Origin: Peptoniphilus sp.
Lineage (GTDB): Bacteria; Bacillota; Clostridia; Tissierellales; Peptoniphilaceae
Reading direction: 5' to 3'
Assembly (NCBI GenBank): GCA_029983555.1
Contig: JASBZH010000013.1
Span: forward strand, 1-25,016
DNA length: 25,016 bases
Made by a program: the position numbers and the translations under genes. How positions within the stretch are numbered: the stretch's first letter is position 1; every line of letters starts with the position of its first letter. The notes beneath the pieces were generated by a model. That model saw only the letters and a list, made by a program, of their open reading frames with translations. It searched no databases and was not told where the DNA came from. Shown piece by piece: positions 13,747 to 22,466 of this stretch.

Positions 13747-15048
13747 CTATCTATTTTTAATTGAATCAAATCGAAAGGAAACCCTGACACCTGGATAAGT
13801 ATTTTCGATTAAAAAACTTCCTCCTAATATTTCTGCTATCTGTTTTGATATAAATAATCCCAATCCATGAGTCATTACATGGCTAATATCCGAATTTTGA
13901 ACTTTCGCTATTAATTCTTCTGGTATACCGTCTCCTTCATCTTCAATGGAAATTAATATTTTATCTTTCACAGAACATGTTGAAACCTTGATTTTTCCAT
14001 CAGTATAAATTAAAGAATTCTTTAATATATTTTCAAGCATCCTATAAAACAAATTACTATCCATATTTATTTTTACATCATCTAGCTTATTATCAAAAAT
14101 TATTTCTCTATCAGGATTCTCGTTTAATTTTTCAACAATTAATTTTCTGAGTATAGGTATGGGATCTTGCATAGTAAATTTATCTTTGCTAAGTGAATTG
14201 ATACTCATTGTCAAGTTTAAATCTTCTATTATCTTAGAAATTTTTAACACTTGTCCTTGCATTTTACTAACTTCTTCTATATTTTTTTCATCTTTTACTT
14301 CATTTAATCCCCATGATATTTTTGCAAGAGGTGTCCTAATATCGTGACTAATTCCCCTAATCCACTTTGCTTGTGTATCTTTTAAATCATGGTATTTCCT
14401 GTTTGCATCATTTATTGCTTTTGAAAGATCTGAAAGCTCTCCAACTTCTTCTAGTTTATCAAAGTCATCGTCATAAATCTTTCCTATTGATTTTTGGACT
14501 GGGTCTAACATTTTAAAGACGTTTTTAATGTCTACCTTATACATTAAATAAACTAAAAACAAAAATATGAGCAAAAAAGCGCCAGATAACCTTAAATTAA
14601 AGGTGAAATTTTCATAGTCCACAAAATTAATTGGAAACTTATCAAAGGAATTTTTGGAATAGGCAAACACTATTAATCCGTCTCCTGCTATATAAGTAAA
14701 GACAGGGTAGTCATTTAAGTAGTACCTGGTAAACCTTGCAATATCTGTAATTTCAAATTTATCCTTAACAACATTTGGTTTATTAAAACTTTCAACTACT
14801 TTTCCGTCCTTATTAAGCCTAATGGCCCAAATATTTCTCTCTTCTAAATATTTTTTATTTTTTTCATTTAAATAAATATCACTTTTGTTTTCGTCTACAA
14901 AATTAAATACTTCATCCGGATAAGGGTTATTGGCTCTACTCTTATAATTAACATAAAGTATACTCATCAACATTAAACCGAGAAGAAATAATAGCAAAAT
15001 TATTCGGACAACAATTTTAGTGAATCTTTTTAAAATATAATTAAGCAT
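13747..15048 (-). CDS. Sensor histidine kinase of module A
   Basis: A 433-residue membrane kinase. TM1 is at about 11-33, an extracytoplasmic domain of about 115 residues follows, TM2 is at about 153-171, and the cytoplasmic kinase core comes next. H-box GISHDIRTPLAKISW has phospho-acceptor His235; N-box ENILKNSLIYTDG has Asn344; G1 is EDEGDGIPEE and G2 THGLGLFI. It should autophosphorylate in response to an outside signal and pass phosphate to the response regulator whose stop codon overlaps its start. Position next to a LanFEG-like operon suggests that it senses an antimicrobial peptide. The extracytoplasmic domain is larger than the tiny loop of BceS-type kinases, so direct ligand binding is plausible. 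Confidence 0.9.
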   Translation of the reverse strand: MLNYILKRFTKIVVRIILLLFLLGLMLMSILYVNYKSRANNPYPDEVFNFVDENKSDIYLNEKNKKYLEERNIWAIRLNKDGKVVESFNKPNVVKDKFEITDIARFTRYYLNDYPVFTYIAGDGLIVFAYSKNSFDKFPINFVDYENFTFNLRLSGAFLLIFLFLVYLMYKVDIKNVFKMLDPVQKSIGKIYDDDFDKLEEVGELSDLSKAINDANRKYHDLKDTQAKWIRGISHDIRTPLAKISWGLNEVKDEKNIEEVSKMQGQVLKISKIIEDLNLTMSINSLSKDKFTMQDPIPILRKLIVEKLNENPDREIIFDNKLDDVKINMDSNLFYRMLENILKNSLIYTDGKIKVSTCSVKDKILISIEDEGDGIPEELIAKVQNSDISHVMTHGLGLFISKQIAEILGGSFLIENTYPGVRVSFRFDSIKNR

Positions 15049-15749
15049 TAAAAATCCTCTGAAGCTACTAATTTATAACCTAAACCCTTTATAGTTACTA
15101 AAATTTTGGGGTTCTTTGGGTCTTCTTCTAATTTTTCTCGAATTCGGTAAATATGGGTAATTAACGTATTTTCATAACCATAGGTTTCTCCCCATACATC
15201 ATCTAATATTTGATTAATTGATACAATCTTATTCAAATTGTTTGATAAAAGATCTAAAATTTGAAATTGTTTAGCAGTAAGATTCTCTTCCTTATCATTT
15301 TTAATTAACATTGCCTTTTGTTTATCAAAAATTACGTTACCTAATTTTACCCTTTCTTCCTTCATGAAACCTTGAGATCTTCTTAAAACTGCTTCTATTC
15401 TCCAAAGAAGATCTTCTGGTAAAAAAGGTTTCACTATATAATCGTCTGCTTCACTTTCAAATCCTTCTCTCCTGTCTTCGATACCATCTAAGGCAGACAG
15501 AATTATTACAGGTACTTTTGATTTTTTTCTAATATTTTTTAACAAATTAAAACCACTTCCATCAGGTAACATTAAATCTAGGACAATTAGATCTAAGTCA
15601 CTATTTGATATTTTGAATTCAGCTTCTACTAAGTTTTTTGCCGTTAAAACTTTTCCAAATCCCTTATTTTTTAAATATTTATATAGACTTTCTAACAACT
15701 CTTTATCATCATCAATAATTAAAATTGTGTAATCCATTTTTTCACTCAC
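15048..15749 (-). CDS. OmpR-family response regulator of module A
   Basis: A 233-residue regulator. The receiver domain has acidic DDD at 13-15, phospho-acceptor Asp58 in LIVLDLMLPDGSG, Ser85 and Lys107 in VKPF. The C-terminal winged helix (about 135-228) ends with THIYRIREKLEEDP and IKGLGYKL. The GTG start at 15749 is supported by AAAGGAG about 10 bases upstream; an ATG at 15737 is too far from it. It overlaps the kinase gene by one base and is divergent from the ABC operon at 15901, its likely target through the shared 150-base intergenic region. Confidence 0.92.
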   Translation of the reverse strand: MSEKMDYTILIIDDDKELLESLYKYLKNKGFGKVLTAKNLVEAEFKISNSDLDLIVLDLMLPDGSGFNLLKNIRKKSKVPVIILSALDGIEDRREGFESEADDYIVKPFLPEDLLWRIEAVLRRSQGFMKEERVKLGNVIFDKQKAMLIKNDKEENLTAKQFQILDLLSNNLNKIVSINQILDDVWGETYGYENTLITHIYRIREKLEEDPKNPKILVTIKGLGYKLVASEDF

Positions 15750-15900
15750 AATTCTCTCTCCTTTAATCTTATTATATACTGATTTTCTTAAATCTATAGT
15801 AAATTTCCCGAATATTTCAATTTGTGATGTAAAAGTGACCTTACTGAAATTATACCTTGACTTTTAATTGATAGTATAGGTTTAAGAAAGGTGACGTATT
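15750..15900. promoter_or_regulatory. Divergent control region of module A
   Basis: On the minus strand a TATAAT (15771-15776) lies in the right place for the regulator gene but lacks a good -35. On the plus strand TTGACT (near 15858) and TATAGG are too close together for a normal promoter, while TGTAAA followed after 16 bases by TTATAC is a weak alternative. An interrupted dyad GTAA/TTAC lies within the TGTGATGTAAAAGTGACC region. Weak -35 boxes fit activation by the response regulator; the exact site is unresolved. Confidence 0.45.
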
Positions 15901-16800
15901 ATGAATGAAATATTAAAAATCGAAAATCTAAAAAAATTTTATAATGGTGTCTGCGTATTGGACATTGAGAATCTTGGAATCGAAGAAAAATCTATATATG
16001 GCTTAATTGGACCCAATGGCGCTGGTAAGTCTACACTGATGAAGTTGATTTTAGGACTTGTAAAAAAAGATTCTGGAAAAATTTTTCTATTTGGAAAAGA
16101 ATTAAATAAAAATAATCAAAAAGATTTTAATAGAGTCCTAGGAGCTTTGATTGAAAACCCATCTTTTTACGATCATCTCACAGGTTATGAAAATTTAGAA
16201 ATAATTTGTAGTCTTAAAAATATAAGTAAAAATGAAATTGCAAAAACTTTAGAACTTGTAGGTCTAAAAGATGCTGCATATAAAAAAGCTCGTGAGTATT
16301 CGCTCGGTATGAAGCAAAGACTTGGAATTGCCATCGCTCTAATAGGAAATCCTAAAATGTTAATTTTGGATGAGCCTATTAATGGGCTAGATCCTCAAGG
16401 CATAGAAGAAATGAGAAATCTTTTTAATAATATTGTTAATAACTCTTCTACTAGCATTTTAATTTCATCTCACATACTAGATGAAATAGAAAAAATTTCT
16501 ACCCATATTGGAATATTAAAAAGTGGAAATTTAATTTATAATGGAAAACTTTCTGATTATAGAAAGCTTCATCCTCCATTTATCTCAATTGAAACATCTG
16601 ACAATATTAAAACTTCTTCTCTTTTAAATCTTTCTAAGGAAAATATAAGAAATAACAAATTAATTCTTGGTAAGAAATCTAATGAAGAAATTGGGAAAAT
16701 TGTAAATTATCTCTATGGAAAAGTAGACATTTATAGAATAGAAGAAGAAAAGGAAAGTCTTGAAAAGTTATTTATAGCAGAAACAAGAGGAGATAAATAA
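15901..16800 (+). CDS. LanF-like ABC ATPase of module A
   Basis: A 299-residue ATPase that would power export of an antimicrobial peptide from the membrane. Walker A GPNGAGKST (37-45), signature YSLGMKQRLG (133-142), Walker B MLILDEP (153-159) and the switch His191 are present. The Q-loop has Glu instead of Gln (GALIENPSFY, Glu85), the 'E-loop' reported for lantibiotic immunity ATPases such as NukF. The C-terminal extension of about 90 residues beyond the core (typical LanF is about 230) is unusual. The ATG follows AGAAAGGTG. Its TAA overlaps the permease ATG (TAATG), so translation is coupled. Control by the divergent two-component system is likely. Confidence 0.9.
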   Translation: MNEILKIENLKKFYNGVCVLDIENLGIEEKSIYGLIGPNGAGKSTLMKLILGLVKKDSGKIFLFGKELNKNNQKDFNRVLGALIENPSFYDHLTGYENLEIICSLKNISKNEIAKTLELVGLKDAAYKKAREYSLGMKQRLGIAIALIGNPKMLILDEPINGLDPQGIEEMRNLFNNIVNNSSTSILISSHILDEIEKISTHIGILKSGNLIYNGKLSDYRKLHPPFISIETSDNIKTSSLLNLSKENIRNNKLILGKKSNEEIGKIVNYLYGKVDIYRIEEEKESLEKLFIAETRGDK

Positions 16801-17552
16801 TGAAGAACTTAGAAAACAAAAAGTTTAAAAAGCTAGGTATTAATTTTTTATTGTTTATAATTTTTGTCACTCATATCTTACTTTCAGTAGGACTTACATT
16901 TTCTAAATCTGCAGTAAATTCTAAATATTTATTATATGAAATTTTAGATGCCTACTTTCTTATAAGTCTAATAATCAATCCAATTTTAATATCTTCACTT
17001 GCAAAAAAAGTAATTGAAATTGAAGAAAAAAATAATATGTGGCAGTTACAAATTAGTCTAGGTGAAAAAGTTAGAGATATTCTACTAAATAAGTTTAAGA
17101 ATTTGTCATTGAAATTATTATTACTACAAGTTTTTGAGTGGATCCTATTAGTAGGTCTTTCAACAAAATCACAGTATTTTGTTTTCGTTGGAGATGTTCC
17201 AATAAGACTATTGATTTTATTCTTATCCGTTTTGTTTACAAACTTGTTTTTCCTCGCTCTATTTATGATTTCGGAAATGAAGACACAAAAAGTTTATCTT
17301 ACATCTTTTCTATCAATAATTGGGGCACTTACTGGAATAATTTGTATGTTGACATCTCGTTTGTTAAGCTATATAAATCCTTTTTCTTGGATATCTTGCC
17401 TAATAAATATATCTTATGTAAAAAAAGGAAATGAATTTATAAAATTATTAAATCCATTACAATATTATATTCCAATTATAAGCTTCTTAGTTTTAATACT
17501 CAGTATATTTTATATTAAGAACATGAAAAAATTCATTTTAGAAAAAGAATAA
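16800..17552 (+). CDS. LanE/LanG-like ABC permease 1 of module A
   Basis: A 250-residue membrane protein with about six helices, starting around residues 12-35 (INFLLFIIFVTHILLSVGL), then 50-68, 107-125, 133-160, 165-185 and 220-243. A cytoplasmic loop with KKVIEIEEKNNMWQLQISLG matches the region where ABC-2 immunity permeases contact their ATPase (compare the EHKSG-containing loop of its partner). It is translationally coupled to the ATPase and followed 11 bases later by a second permease, giving the F-E-G order of lantibiotic immunity transporters. E versus G cannot be settled by eye. Confidence 0.82.
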   Translation: MKNLENKKFKKLGINFLLFIIFVTHILLSVGLTFSKSAVNSKYLLYEILDAYFLISLIINPILISSLAKKVIEIEEKNNMWQLQISLGEKVRDILLNKFKNLSLKLLLLQVFEWILLVGLSTKSQYFVFVGDVPIRLLILFLSVLFTNLFFLALFMISEMKTQKVYLTSFLSIIGALTGIICMLTSRLLSYINPFSWISCLINISYVKKGNEFIKLLNPLQYYIPIISFLVLILSIFYIKNMKKFILEKE

Positions 17553-17563
17553 GGAGGAATAAA

Positions 17564-18280
17564 ATGTTAAAATTAGAATTTAAAAAAATAAAATTTTTAA
17601 ACTTATTATTAACAACAGTTATTATACCTTTACTTGCCAGTATTTTTGGATTAATAAATTATTTGAGAAATATTGAAATACTAGGCTTTGAGTGGAAAAG
17701 TCTGTGGACACAAGTAACTTTATTTTACTTTACATTTTTCTTTATACCTCTTATAGTAATAGTAGTAGCAAGTCTATGGTCAGTAGAACATAAATCCGGT
17801 CTTAAACTTATAAGGCTTAGCCCAGTTAAAAACAAGTCTTTTATAATTTCTAAAGGAGTTTTATCTTTACTTATAGTTGCTTTTACACAAATATATTTTT
17901 TATTACTATTTTATCTTGAAGGTAAATTTATTTGTAAATTCCAAGATACGGATTTTGGGATTTATATTTACTATATAATTTTAAGTATTATTCTTTCCCT
18001 CCCTATGATTTTCATCTTTCAATATTTGTCTGTAAAAATAAAATCACTAGGTATAATAATACTTCTATCAGCCTTTATTTCAATCTTAGGTTTTGCTTTA
18101 ACAGCACAAAATATAGTCCCTTTTTTATCTAAGGTTATGGGTCTTAGTTATCTTGCTTTACAACTTAATAATGGAAATATTATAAGTCTACAATCTATAA
18201 GTTTATTATTTATTTTTGGTATTGTTGAAATAATAATATTTTCTATACTTGCGAATAAATCGTTAAAATATGAAAAATAA
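17564..18280 (+). CDS. LanE/LanG-like ABC permease 2 of module A
   Basis: A 238-residue membrane protein, MLKLEFKKIKFLNLLLTTVI..., with six hydrophobic segments. The loop SLWSVEHKSGLKLIRLSPV contains the E-H/K-S/G motif common to MutE/EpiE-type permeases and is expected to sit on the ATPase. The ATG has an AAGGAGG site 7 bases upstream. It is the last gene of the plus-strand operon and is followed by a strong hairpin. Confidence 0.85.
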   Translation: MLKLEFKKIKFLNLLLTTVIIPLLASIFGLINYLRNIEILGFEWKSLWTQVTLFYFTFFFIPLIVIVVASLWSVEHKSGLKLIRLSPVKNKSFIISKGVLSLLIVAFTQIYFLLLFYLEGKFICKFQDTDFGIYIYYIILSIILSLPMIFIFQYLSVKIKSLGIIILLSAFISILGFALTAQNIVPFLSKVMGLSYLALQLNNGNIISLQSISLLFIFGIVEIIIFSILANKSLKYEK

Positions 18281-18318
18281 AACAAAGATGTCAGTCGCTT
18301 TTTGACAAATATAAGATT

Positions 18319-18357
18319 AAAAAAAGAAGAAGTATATGATGTACTTCTTCTTTTGTC
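18319..18357 (+). terminator. Terminator of the module A ABC operon
   Basis: AAAGAAGAAGTA and TACTTCTTCTTT form a perfect 12-bp stem with a 7-base loop, A-rich on the left and T-rich on the right. It can stop transcripts from both directions, including those of the kinase gene ending at 18692. Confidence 0.8.
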
Positions 18358-18691
18358 ATTCTATTTTCTTTTAAAAAATCTCGCACACCGGATGCTCTGC
18401 TACATATTTTCTACTAATAAATATACACTTTTACTAGAATGCTTAAGAGTTCGTGAATCACTATATCTTTCATAATTTTTATTCTTTCTAATGCTCCTTA
18501 CAGACTCGTTCTCCAACTAACTCTAGGCATCATCATAGTATCTTAGTTTTTTAAGATTAAATTGTTCTATGTAGTATTACTTAAACATTTGCCAAATTAT
18601 TTTAAATTCTCAATCCAATCAAATATTATTAATATTTTTTCATTTAAGTGCACATATAAATATAAACTTTAATATTCCTAGCTATTTTAAA
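18358..18691. other. Gene-free spacer between modules A and B
   Basis: No intact gene. One minus-strand frame shows a patchy coding look (LENESVRSIRKNKNYERYSD, later LKHSSKSVYLLVENM) with several stops, and another ends ASGVRDFLKENRMTKEE. Both are too broken to name and may be chance. The convergent operons of modules A and B both end in this spacer. Confidence 0.4.
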
Positions 18692-20059
18692 TTATAGATA
18701 AGGCATTAAAATACGTACTTCAGCACCTTTTGCATCAGATCTGTTATTTAAAAATAATTTCCCACCATGTTTTTCAATTATTTCATTAGAAATAAAAAGC
18801 CCTAATCCATAATTAGTTGATGAGTGTCTGCTTTTATCTCCACGATAAAATTGTTTCGTTCCATGAACCAGATCTTCCTTTGAAAACCCTGGACCACTGT
18901 CTAACACTATAACATTAAGTATTCCTGATGTTGAAAATATTTTAAGTTCTATTAAAGATTCCGCTGGAGAGTACTCGATAGCATTACTAAAAATATTTTG
19001 TATTGCTCTTTCCAACGATTTAATATCCACCATTAATTTACCATCATCAAAATTAATTGATTCTAAGAGTGTAAAATTATAAGCCAATGTTATTTCTCTA
19101 GCAATTTCCATTATCCTATTAACAACATTTGAAATATCTATTTCTTCTAAATCTAAATTATCAAATTTATTTGATTTATTCATCATCATTAAAGCGCTTA
19201 CGTAATCTGAAATTCGGTTTGAATTTTTTATTATAAAGTTAGTATATGTCTCCTGTTCCTCAGTAAGTTCTGTATCATTAAGTAGCTCTGCATTTCCTCT
19301 AACAATAGAAAGTGGCGTTTTTATATCATGTGTTAATGCAGATATTTGACTCTTTCGATTTTCTTCCTCTTCCCAATTCTTCTTTAAGGATTCACTTAAT
19401 TCCACTTGCATTTTCTCTAAACCATTTATTACTACATTAAATTCTTTTATACTCGTTTTGCCAATCTTAAAGTCTAAATTTTGCTCTGAAATTTTTTCTG
19501 ATGCTACAAGTATCGGCCTAAGCTCTTTAGTTAATCGTCTGGAATAAATAACCGTGATCACAAAGATCATGATAAAGCAAAAAACCATGAGCATAATTAA
19601 ATATAAAGTATTTATTTGTGGAAGATGTGACTCCATCCAAGGATTCGTATAGTATGGCCTAAGATAGTAACTTATTATTAGGTATCCTTCTGGTCTTTTA
19701 ATTTCCATAAATGATAAAGGATAGTTTGAGGCACCCTCTCTATTATGAAAATTTATAGCTTTTTTTTCTATATCATTCCTCATGTTTGATTCTTCTATTT
19801 CTCCATTTTTTGAAACAAAGATATAGTTTGTATTGTCTGGAAGCATTGATTTATCAAAATAATCTGCACTAGTAATTTTACTTTTTTCACTAATCAATAA
19901 ATTTTCTGTATAGTTTGCCGGAACTATATATCCAAATTGATAAAATACTTCTAAGATAAGTATGCTAAGTCCTATAGTCAGCACAAGTCCTATTGCTATA
20001 CTTATTAGATACTTTAAAAATACTGTTCTAAGATGCTGAGCTTTTCTATTTAATTCCAT
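18692..20059 (-). CDS. Sensor histidine kinase of module B (CprK/SpaK-like)
   Basis: A 455-residue kinase. TM1 is at about 13-44. The sequence GYIVPANYTENLL just after it is typical of kinases that sit with lantibiotic immunity ABC genes (CprK-like). The extracytoplasmic domain spans about 45-148, TM2 about 150-172, and a HAMP-like linker follows. H-box ALTHDIKTPLSIVRG has His244; N-box NIFSNAIEYSP has Asn359; G1 is LDSGPGFSKED and G2 NYGLGLFISNEII. It should detect a cationic or lanthionine peptide and phosphorylate the regulator at 20050, whose gene overlaps its start by 10 bases. Similarity to CprK is from memory of the family pattern. Confidence 0.9.
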   Translation of the reverse strand: MELNRKAQHLRTVFLKYLISIAIGLVLTIGLSILILEVFYQFGYIVPANYTENLLISEKSKITSADYFDKSMLPDNTNYIFVSKNGEIEESNMRNDIEKKAINFHNREGASNYPLSFMEIKRPEGYLIISYYLRPYYTNPWMESHLPQINTLYLIMLMVFCFIMIFVITVIYSRRLTKELRPILVASEKISEQNLDFKIGKTSIKEFNVVINGLEKMQVELSESLKKNWEEEENRKSQISALTHDIKTPLSIVRGNAELLNDTELTEEQETYTNFIIKNSNRISDYVSALMMMNKSNKFDNLDLEEIDISNVVNRIMEIAREITLAYNFTLLESINFDDGKLMVDIKSLERAIQNIFSNAIEYSPAESLIELKIFSTSGILNVIVLDSGPGFSKEDLVHGTKQFYRGDKSRHSSTNYGLGLFISNEIIEKHGGKLFLNNRSDAKGAEVRILMPYL

Positions 20060-20709
20060 TTATAACCGATCCCCCAAACTGTAGCAATTGGTCTTTCGCC
20101 ATATTTTTGAAATTTAGCTCTGATATTTTTTACATGCTCTGATATGGCAGAAGCATCGCTGGTTCCATCAAATCCAAATACCATTTCATATATTTGTTCT
20201 CTTGAAAAGACTTGTCCTTTACTTTTCGCAAGTAATTCAGAAATTTGATATTCCGATTTTGTAAGATTTATCTTTTCATTGTCTATAAAAACTTCTTTTG
20301 AAGATAAATCAAATCGTATATTTCCAAGATTTAAACTCGTGTGCTTTTCTCTCTTTTCTCTTCGTAAATGAGCTTCTATTCTAGCCGACAGCTCTTCCAC
20401 GCCAAAGGGTTTGGTTATATAATCGTCACCACCACTTAAGAGTCCATTCACAATATCTTCTTCCATCGTCTTAGCTGTAAGAAAAATTATTGGAGAGTCC
20501 ACTTTATCACGAATTTGTTTACATAAGCTGATACCATCAATACCAGGCATCATTATATCTAGTAGAATTAAATTGTATTTACTTATCTCATTCTCATTTA
20601 GATCTAAAGGATTTTGGTAAATATCAACCGTATGTCCTTTCTTTTTAAGAATATTTTTTATTAAAATTAGCATATCTAATTCATCATCAATCGCTAGAAT
20701 CTTTGCCAT
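20050..20709 (-). CDS. OmpR-family response regulator of module B (CprR-like)
   Basis: A 219-residue regulator. The receiver domain contains DDE at 8-10, phospho-acceptor Asp51 (LILLDIMMPGIDG), Thr78 and Lys100 (ITKPF). The winged helix ends with SEHVKNIRAKF and the near-terminal VWGIGYKWN, a C-terminus common in regulators of lantibiotic immunity operons. The ATG follows GGGGGTTAAA. It is separated by 275 bases from the last transporter gene, so it has its own promoter (see 20838-20865) and may also be made by readthrough. Its likely target is the promoter at 23190-23235 and its own. Confidence 0.92.
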   Translation of the reverse strand: MAKILAIDDELDMLILIKNILKKKGHTVDIYQNPLDLNENEISKYNLILLDIMMPGIDGISLCKQIRDKVDSPIIFLTAKTMEEDIVNGLLSGGDDYITKPFGVEELSARIEAHLRREKREKHTSLNLGNIRFDLSSKEVFIDNEKINLTKSEYQISELLAKSKGQVFSREQIYEMVFGFDGTSDASAISEHVKNIRAKFQKYGERPIATVWGIGYKWN

Positions 20710-20837
20710 TTTAACCCCCAGATTTTCTTTTACATAAAAAAGTTTCTTTCATATATCCTACCATTGCCAATATCATCTTCAGCAACTTCTTCATAAAGTA
20801 TTGTGTGAGCTTTAAAGTTTTATATGAACCCTCTTAT

Positions 20838-20865
20838 ATTATACTTTTTAGTTTAAGTTTAAACT
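20838..20865 (-). promoter_or_regulatory. Promoter of the module B two-component genes with inverted repeat
   Basis: Minus strand: a perfect TATAAT (20838-20843) without a recognisable -35. Upstream, AGTTTAA-AC-TTAAACT (20850-20865) is a perfect 7-bp inverted repeat placed where an activator would sit. The TTAAAC element also occurs in the boxes ahead of the module B ABC operon, so autoactivation by the regulator is suggested. Confidence 0.55.
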
Positions 20866-20984
20866 CTTCTTAGTCTCTAAAATATTCTTCAACTTTTTCG
20901 CCAAAATATGAACATTAGGATAGTATAAAGCTCATTAATGAAACCATTGATACATTAAATTTTTATCATCATATCACATTCTTT

Positions 20985-21722
20985 TTAATAAGCAAAAGAT
21001 TTTACATCCCACTTAGAAAACCAAATCAAAGAACCAATAAAAATAACGACTATACAAGTAATTCCAATATAAGCCCACTTAGTTAGTTCGTCATAAATAA
21101 ATGAATTGTAAGTAAAACTTCCAACAATAAAGGTTGCAGATAATCTTGATGGCCAAGTACAAGGAATAAAATACCAAATATTATCTCCCAACCTAGTTAG
21201 TGAAAGTAAAGCTATCAATGTTTCCATAAATCCTAATCCGATAGATGCTCCACCACCTACAATAATTGTCATCCATAAGTGCATAATATATATGAACAAA
21301 CTTCCAATAAATATTAAAAGTCCACCCAGAAAAAATATCCCTATATACTCTCTTCGAAATAATAGACCAAATAGTATGGTAGCTAGAGTTGTAGAAAATA
21401 ATAAACCTATCAATAATGATATAAGCTTCCCAATATAAGCTTTACCTCTTGATTTTGTTTCAAAAAGAAGAACTTGAAAATTTCCAGCACTTATTTCCAT
21501 ATCTACTTCCTTAGAAATAATAAGACTTGCAACGATTGGTATAACTGCTCCTAAAAGTGCAAAGTAATTCTGAATAATATCCGTATCTTCAAAGTTTTTA
21601 AGCCCTGTTGTCCTATATGCTCCGTAAAAAAGAATGGCATAAGCTATAGGTATTATAAAATGGGCAGATGGTATCCATGTATGTTTAATTTTATAAAACT
21701 CTGATTTCAAAATTTTTATCAT
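20985..21722 (-). CDS. LanG/MutG-like ABC permease of module B
   Basis: A 245-residue membrane protein, MIKILKSEFYKIKHTW..., with six hydrophobic segments. The cytoplasmic loop SKEVDMEISAGNFQVLLFETKSRGKAY carries the E-x-S-A-G motif of MutG/EpiG-type permeases. The ATG at 21722 shares its A with the TAA of the preceding permease gene (TAATG) and has GAGGTG just upstream; a longer frame from 21749 is unlikely. It forms the membrane part of the immunity pump with the 21722-22462 protein. Confidence 0.88.
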   Translation of the reverse strand: MIKILKSEFYKIKHTWIPSAHFIIPIAYAILFYGAYRTTGLKNFEDTDIIQNYFALLGAVIPIVASLIISKEVDMEISAGNFQVLLFETKSRGKAYIGKLISLLIGLLFSTTLATILFGLLFRREYIGIFFLGGLLIFIGSLFIYIMHLWMTIIVGGGASIGLGFMETLIALLSLTRLGDNIWYFIPCTWPSRLSATFIVGSFTYNSFIYDELTKWAYIGITCIVVIFIGSLIWFSKWDVKSFAY

Positions 21723-22462
21723 TATTTCACCTCGAGTTTTGAAAACCAATTAGAAGTCATTATTGTAAGTGTTATAAAAAGAATTGCTGATAATACACAA
21801 GGAACTACTAAGGATGTATTTGAAATCAATGTGCTAGAAAGACTTGCTATTTCTCCATTTGGCAGTATACTCATAATTGGAACCATTGATCTTATCCCCC
21901 AAGAATATGGGCAATAAATCCACATAGTAGAATCAGAAATTAATATTCCAAGGCCCAAACCCAATATTGCATTTATAACAATACTCGAAATAAATCCTAG
22001 TTTTTTAGCCAAGAAAAAACAAAATGGTATTTGCCAAATATTTGTAATTAACAAAATTAAGCTTGCAATTATTAAAGTCGATAATTTATAATTTCCTGTA
22101 AGCTGATTATTAACAAATTGTTGAAAAACAGCTACTCCCACCATGTGTAATAACTCAGCAACTGTTAAAAAAATTAAAGCCATGACTATTTTTGCTATCC
22201 ATATTTTTTTAAGATTAATATCAAGTGGAAAAACCGCTCTATATTTTAGCTTTTTTTCCTCTTTCAAATGCATAAGGCCAGGTATAAGAGCAAATATCGC
22301 AGGCATTAAAATAACATACCACCAGTTATATGCGTTAACTGTAAAATAAAATGGCATTAATATAAAGCTAAGTAAAACTGTAGCTATAGGTGCAATTAAT
22401 ATCAGTTTCTTTAAAAAACTATTTTTATGCTTTAAATTTTCTGATAAAAGATAATTTTTCAT
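21722..22462 (-). CDS. LanE/MutE-like ABC permease of module B
   Basis: A 246-residue membrane protein with six segments. It begins MKNYLLSENLKHKNSFLKKL, the standard start of LanE/MutE permeases, and the loop HLKEEKKLKYRAVFPLDINL is in the expected place. The ATG at 22462 lies 4 bases after the stop of the ATPase gene, with AGGAG close upstream; the frame extending to 22492 overlaps the ATPase and is not supported. It works with the ATPase and the MutG-like permease to remove or expel a peptide from the membrane. Confidence 0.88.
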   Translation of the reverse strand: MKNYLLSENLKHKNSFLKKLILIAPIATVLLSFILMPFYFTVNAYNWWYVILMPAIFALIPGLMHLKEEKKLKYRAVFPLDINLKKIWIAKIVMALIFLTVAELLHMVGVAVFQQFVNNQLTGNYKLSTLIIASLILLITNIWQIPFCFFLAKKLGFISSIVINAILGLGLGILISDSTMWIYCPYSWGIRSMVPIMSILPNGEIASLSSTLISNTSLVVPCVLSAILFITLTIMTSNWFSKLEVK

Positions 22463-22466
22463 GCTC

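Noticed and set aside
13747..18280. Module A as a bacitracin BceRSAB system
   Set aside because: There is no large FtsX-type permease with an extracellular domain; instead two permeases of about 240-250 residues and an E-loop ATPase. The kinase also has a sizeable extracytoplasmic domain.
18358..18691. Decayed gene between modules A and B
   Set aside because: Two different frames look equally coding-like and each carries several stops, so no particular gene can be supported.
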